From Herminiimonas sp. (GTDB taxonomy: Bacteria > Pseudomonadota > Gammaproteobacteria > Burkholderiales > Burkholderiaceae): DNA of 9,014 nt. The translations under genes were made by a program, and so were the position numbers. The stretch is from positions 1-9,014 of the forward strand of contig JACMQD010000234.1 of NCBI GenBank assembly GCA_014377155.1, written 5' to 3'. This document shows, piece after piece, positions 6,318 to 9,014 of this stretch. Below the pieces are notes generated by a model that did no database searches, was not told where the DNA came from, and worked only from the letters and a program-made list of their open reading frames with translations. Position 1 is the stretch's first letter. Each line of letters starts with the position of its first letter.

Positions 6318-7823
6318 TCACACATCGAAGGTGATTCCCTGTGCCAGTGGCAAGGCCGCGCTGTAGTTGATCGTGTTCGTTGCACGACGCATATAGGCCT
6401 TCCACGCATCCGATCCGGACTCGCGGCCACCGCCGGTTTCTTTTTCTCCGCCAAAGGCACCGCCGATTTCTGCACCGCTAGGTCCGATATTGACATTGGC
6501 AATGCCGCAGTCGCTGCCGGTGGCGCTGATGAACGCCTCCGCCTCGCGCAAGTCGGTGGTAAAGATACTCGACGACAGCCCTTGTGTCACGGCGTTGTTC
6601 CATTCGATTGCCTGCGTTAGGCTCTGGTAAGGCACGATATACAAAATCGGGGCGAAGGTTTCCTGATGCATGATCCCGCTTTGCGATGGCATCTCGACCA
6701 ATGCCGGACGAACGTAGCAAGCGCCGTCGCCGCCGGCCACGACCGCTCGCTCACCGCCATGGACCTGCCCTCCTTCGGTTTGCGCAACGCGCAGCGCCAC
6801 CTGCATGGCATCGAATGCAGCGGCATCGATCAAGGGGCCGACCAGGGTATTTGCATCGAGCGGGTTGCCGATCCTCAGCGAACCATAGATTTTTTTCAAA
6901 CGTATAACCAGCGCGGCATGGATCGTTTCGTGCACGAACAAACGCCGCAATGTCGTGCAGCGCTGGCCGGCGGTCCCCACCGCCGAAAACACGATTGCCC
7001 GTGCCGCCATTTCGAGGTCAGCGCTCGGCGCGACCAGCATGGCGTTGTTGCCGCCCAGTTCAAGGATAGTACGTGCAAACCGTTGTGCGCACCGTGCGGC
7101 CACCGACTGCCCCATCGCCGTACTACCGGTCGCGCTGACCAGGGCCACGCGGCGATCATCGACCATGATTTCGGCGCAGGCGCGGTTGCCGATGATCAGT
7201 TCGGCCAAGCCTGGCGGCGCATCGCTGCCGAATCGCGCCATGGCCCTGGCGAACAGTGCATGCACAGCGATGGCGGTCAGCGGCGTTTTTTCGGATGGTT
7301 TCCAGATCACGCTGTCACCGCAGACAAATGCCAACGTCGCGTTCCAGGCCCACACAGCGACCGGAAAATTGAACGCGGAAATCACGCCGACGACGCCGAG
7401 CGGATGCCAGGTCTCCATCATGCGGTGCCCAGGCCGCTCGGACGCGATGGTCAGGCCATACAACTGGCGCGATAGGCCCACCGCAAAATCGCATATGTCG
7501 ATCATTTCCTGGACTTCACCTAATCCCTCCTGCAGGATCTTGCCAGATTCGATCGTTACCAGTCTGCCGAGCGTCGTTTTATGGATGCGCAGCTCCTCGC
7601 CGAACAGACGCACCAGTTGGCCCCGACGCGGTGCAGGCACCGTACGCCAGCGCAGGAAAGCCTCATGGGCTCGGCCAATTTTCGCCGTTATTTGAGACGG
7701 CTGATCGATCCGCAGCGTCAATAAACGGACGCCGTCGATTGGACTGGTGACGCTTAAATCATCGCCTTCGAAGGCGTCGACCTCGACCCCGAGCGCCTGC
7801 AGCAGCTCAGCAATATTTTCCAT
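6318..7823 (-). CDS. amaB: L-piperideine-6-carboxylate / 2-aminoadipate-6-semialdehyde dehydrogenase (ALDH7 family)
   Basis: 501-residue NAD-dependent aldehyde dehydrogenase of the antiquitin (ALDH7) family. It oxidises 2-aminoadipate-6-semialdehyde, in equilibrium with piperideine-6-carboxylate, to L-2-aminoadipate in lysine or pipecolate breakdown. Visible landmarks: FNFP at 151-154, cofactor Lys K175 in WKPSEKT, GSTAMG at 233-238, general base E255 in ELGGNN, and nucleophile C289 in GTAGQRCTT with the substrate-carboxylate Arg R288 before it. GEVQE (102-106) and the C-terminal SGAEIGGAFGGEKETGGGRE region match the family's aminoadipate-recognition elements. Length is normal and no key residue is missing. 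It is the second gene of a minus-strand pair. Its AAGGAG overlaps the stop of the upstream gene, so translational coupling is likely. The symbol follows the Pseudomonas P6C dehydrogenase. General specificity is well supported; the exact route (lysine, pipecolate or saccharopine) is inferred. Confidence 0.95.
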   Translation of the reverse strand: MENIAELLQALGVEVDAFEGDDLSVTSPIDGVRLLTLRIDQPSQITAKIGRAHEAFLRWRTVPAPRRGQLVRLFGEELRIHKTTLGRLVTIESGKILQEGLGEVQEMIDICDFAVGLSRQLYGLTIASERPGHRMMETWHPLGVVGVISAFNFPVAVWAWNATLAFVCGDSVIWKPSEKTPLTAIAVHALFARAMARFGSDAPPGLAELIIGNRACAEIMVDDRRVALVSATGSTAMGQSVAARCAQRFARTILELGGNNAMLVAPSADLEMAARAIVFSAVGTAGQRCTTLRRLFVHETIHAALVIRLKKIYGSLRIGNPLDANTLVGPLIDAAAFDAMQVALRVAQTEGGQVHGGERAVVAGGDGACYVRPALVEMPSQSGIMHQETFAPILYIVPYQSLTQAIEWNNAVTQGLSSSIFTTDLREAEAFISATGSDCGIANVNIGPSGAEIGGAFGGEKETGGGRESGSDAWKAYMRRATNTINYSAALPLAQGITFDV

Positions 7824-7828
7824 GACAG

Positions 7829-7834
7829 CTCCTT
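7829..7834 (-). promoter_or_regulatory. Ribosome binding site coupling the two lysine-pathway genes
   Basis: On the minus strand AAGGAG lies 5 bases before the ATG at 7823 and shares its first two bases with the TAA (7835-7833) of the upstream gene. This is a layout typical of coupled translation. Confidence 0.7.
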
Positions 7835-8936
7835 ATGCTGCAGTGAAATGACAGCCGAAACGGTTGCCAAGAAAGTCTTCGAGACTAACCTGTTCCTGGC
7901 GTACCAAGCCATGTCCTGGCAGCTTACCTTGCAATACCAGATCAACCATTGCACAGATGCCGGCGGCAGTCGTCAGCTGGATCGCTGACAACAATTGACC
8001 GTTAATGCGCCGGCTGTAGATTTTTTCCGCAAAGGTTTCCTGTTCGAGTCGCCCATCGCGCATGCCGACGACGCTGACGAACACCAGCACGACATCTTGC
8101 CGCGTCATTGGAATCGACGCCTCCAGCACTTCCTTGAGAATATGGCGGCGATCGTGCTGCCCCAACTGCAGGTCGCGCACCAGCATCTTGACGATATCCC
8201 GATGGCCCGGATAGCGCACGGTCTTGTAATTGAGATTCTGGACTTTGCCGGCCAGGCTCTCGCACAGGGAACCCAAGCCACCGGATGTATTGAATGCCTC
8301 GTAATCGATGCCATCGAGTGAAAAATGTTCGTTTTCTTCCAGGGCCGAGGTTTCGCGCAACTGGCCATCGACGATGGCTTCGCACGGGTTGCAGTATTCA
8401 TTGATCAAGCCGTCCGTGCTCCAAGTCAGATTGTACTTGAGCGCATTGCTGGGATAAATCGGCAGCGCGCCGACGCGCATGTGGACGTCGCGCAGCGTGT
8501 CGAAACGGCTGGCGACGTCGTTGGCGACAATCGAGATAAAACCCGGCGCCAGGCCGCACTGGGGCACGAACGCCGTTTCGGCGCCGACGGCCAGTTGCTT
8601 GACGATGCGCGTGCTGTCGACATCTTCGGTCAGGTCGAAATAATGGGATCGGGATTTTTTCGCGGCAGCGGCAATGATCGGTGTCAGGAAGTACGGGCAG
8701 GCTGACAAAGTCACTACATGACCGCCGACCAGGTCGCCAACGGTGGCAGCGTCGCCGAGATCGGCTTGCAGAAGACGCACATCGGACATGCCGACCTTGC
8801 CGACCTTGCCTATAAGCGCCAGCTGTGCCGGATCGCGGTCGGCGACGGTAATGTCGAAGTCACCGGTAGCCGATAACAAAGTGAGAATCGCATCGCCGAT
8901 CTTACCGGCGCCTAACAGGATGAGCCTGGTTTTCAT
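7833..8936 (-). CDS. Saccharopine dehydrogenase-family oxidoreductase, probable L-lysine 6-dehydrogenase
   Basis: 367-residue NAD(P)-dependent enzyme. The N-terminus has a Rossmann fold with GAGKIG at 9-14 and an acidic D33 at the end of the second strand, which favours NAD over NADP. The C-terminal part carries family landmarks: GLAPGF at 128-133, NTSGGLGSL at 216-224 and RYPGH at 241-245. The length fits bacterial lysine 6-dehydrogenases and is shorter than yeast-type saccharopine dehydrogenase. The likely reaction is L-lysine to 2-aminoadipate-6-semialdehyde/piperideine-6-carboxylate with ammonia release, feeding the coupled gene downstream. The alternative is saccharopine cleavage, which needs a lysine-ketoglutarate reductase; none is visible, though one could lie beyond the right edge. 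The start ATG at 8936 has GGAAAG (8948-8943) 6 bases upstream. No signal peptide or membrane segment is seen, so it should be cytosolic. Confidence 0.88.
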   Translation of the reverse strand: MKTRLILLGAGKIGDAILTLLSATGDFDITVADRDPAQLALIGKVGKVGMSDVRLLQADLGDAATVGDLVGGHVVTLSACPYFLTPIIAAAAKKSRSHYFDLTEDVDSTRIVKQLAVGAETAFVPQCGLAPGFISIVANDVASRFDTLRDVHMRVGALPIYPSNALKYNLTWSTDGLINEYCNPCEAIVDGQLRETSALEENEHFSLDGIDYEAFNTSGGLGSLCESLAGKVQNLNYKTVRYPGHRDIVKMLVRDLQLGQHDRRHILKEVLEASIPMTRQDVVLVFVSVVGMRDGRLEQETFAEKIYSRRINGQLLSAIQLTTAAGICAMVDLVLQGKLPGHGLVRQEQVSLEDFLGNRFGCHFTAA

Positions 8937-9014
8937 GATGTTCTTTCCGCCATTTTCGCGCTTGTCGTATCCGGCATCCAGGGGCCGTCATATGATCGAG
9001 TCTAGGCGCAAGCT
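8937..9014. other. Leader of the lysine-pathway operon up to the window edge
   Basis: These 78 bases contain the GGAAAG ribosome binding site of the gene starting at 8936. I see no convincing promoter pair, terminator or further coding frame, so the operon promoter or an upstream gene probably lies outside the window. Confidence 0.4.

Noticed and set aside
6666..7475. Plus-strand open frame of 269 codons, with a second of 246 codons at 6955-7695
   Set aside because: Both are antisense to the ALDH7 dehydrogenase, whose family motifs are complete. Neither has a plausible product or ribosome binding site.

Overview
The window reads as a chromosomal stretch from a GC-rich Gram-negative bacterium, most likely a betaproteobacterium of the Burkholderiales/Oxalobacteraceae kind. 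That placement is an inference from protein style and gene content; no rRNA or other phylogenetic marker is present. There is no sign of an insertion sequence, prophage, CRISPR array, tRNA or rRNA.

Region 1 (1-5135) is a divergent pair. On the minus strand, and cut off by the left edge, is a GspE/PilB/MshE-type secretion or pilus assembly ATPase. It carries an unusual N-terminal extension and four regularly spaced copies of the MshEN motif, a c-di-GMP receptor motif. On the plus strand, across a 307-base shared upstream region, is an 888-residue GAF-PAS-PAS-GGDEF-EAL protein. Its cyclase motif, its inhibitory I-site and its EAL catalytic residues are all intact. The simplest reading is a c-di-GMP enzyme next to a candidate c-di-GMP effector ATPase.

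Region 2 (5136-6317) has a 416-base non-coding stretch with a hairpin and a promoter-like site, then a 179-residue soluble ankyrin-repeat protein. Downstream lie an imperfect inverted repeat and a very short open frame whose C-terminal half matches the iron-sulphur cysteine pattern of Fnr-type regulators but stops right after it. This may be a gene remnant.

Region 3 (6318-8936) is a tightly coupled minus-strand two-gene operon for lysine or aminoadipate catabolism. The first gene is a saccharopine-dehydrogenase-family enzyme, probably a lysine 6-dehydrogenase. The second is an ALDH7-family piperideine-6-carboxylate / aminoadipate-semialdehyde dehydrogenase. Together they could take lysine to 2-aminoadipate. 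The last 78 bases hold only the upstream leader of this operon.

I did not find a clearly new multi-gene system. The points most worth a second look are the four-repeat MshEN ATPase with its N-terminal extension, and the Fnr-like cysteine fragment.
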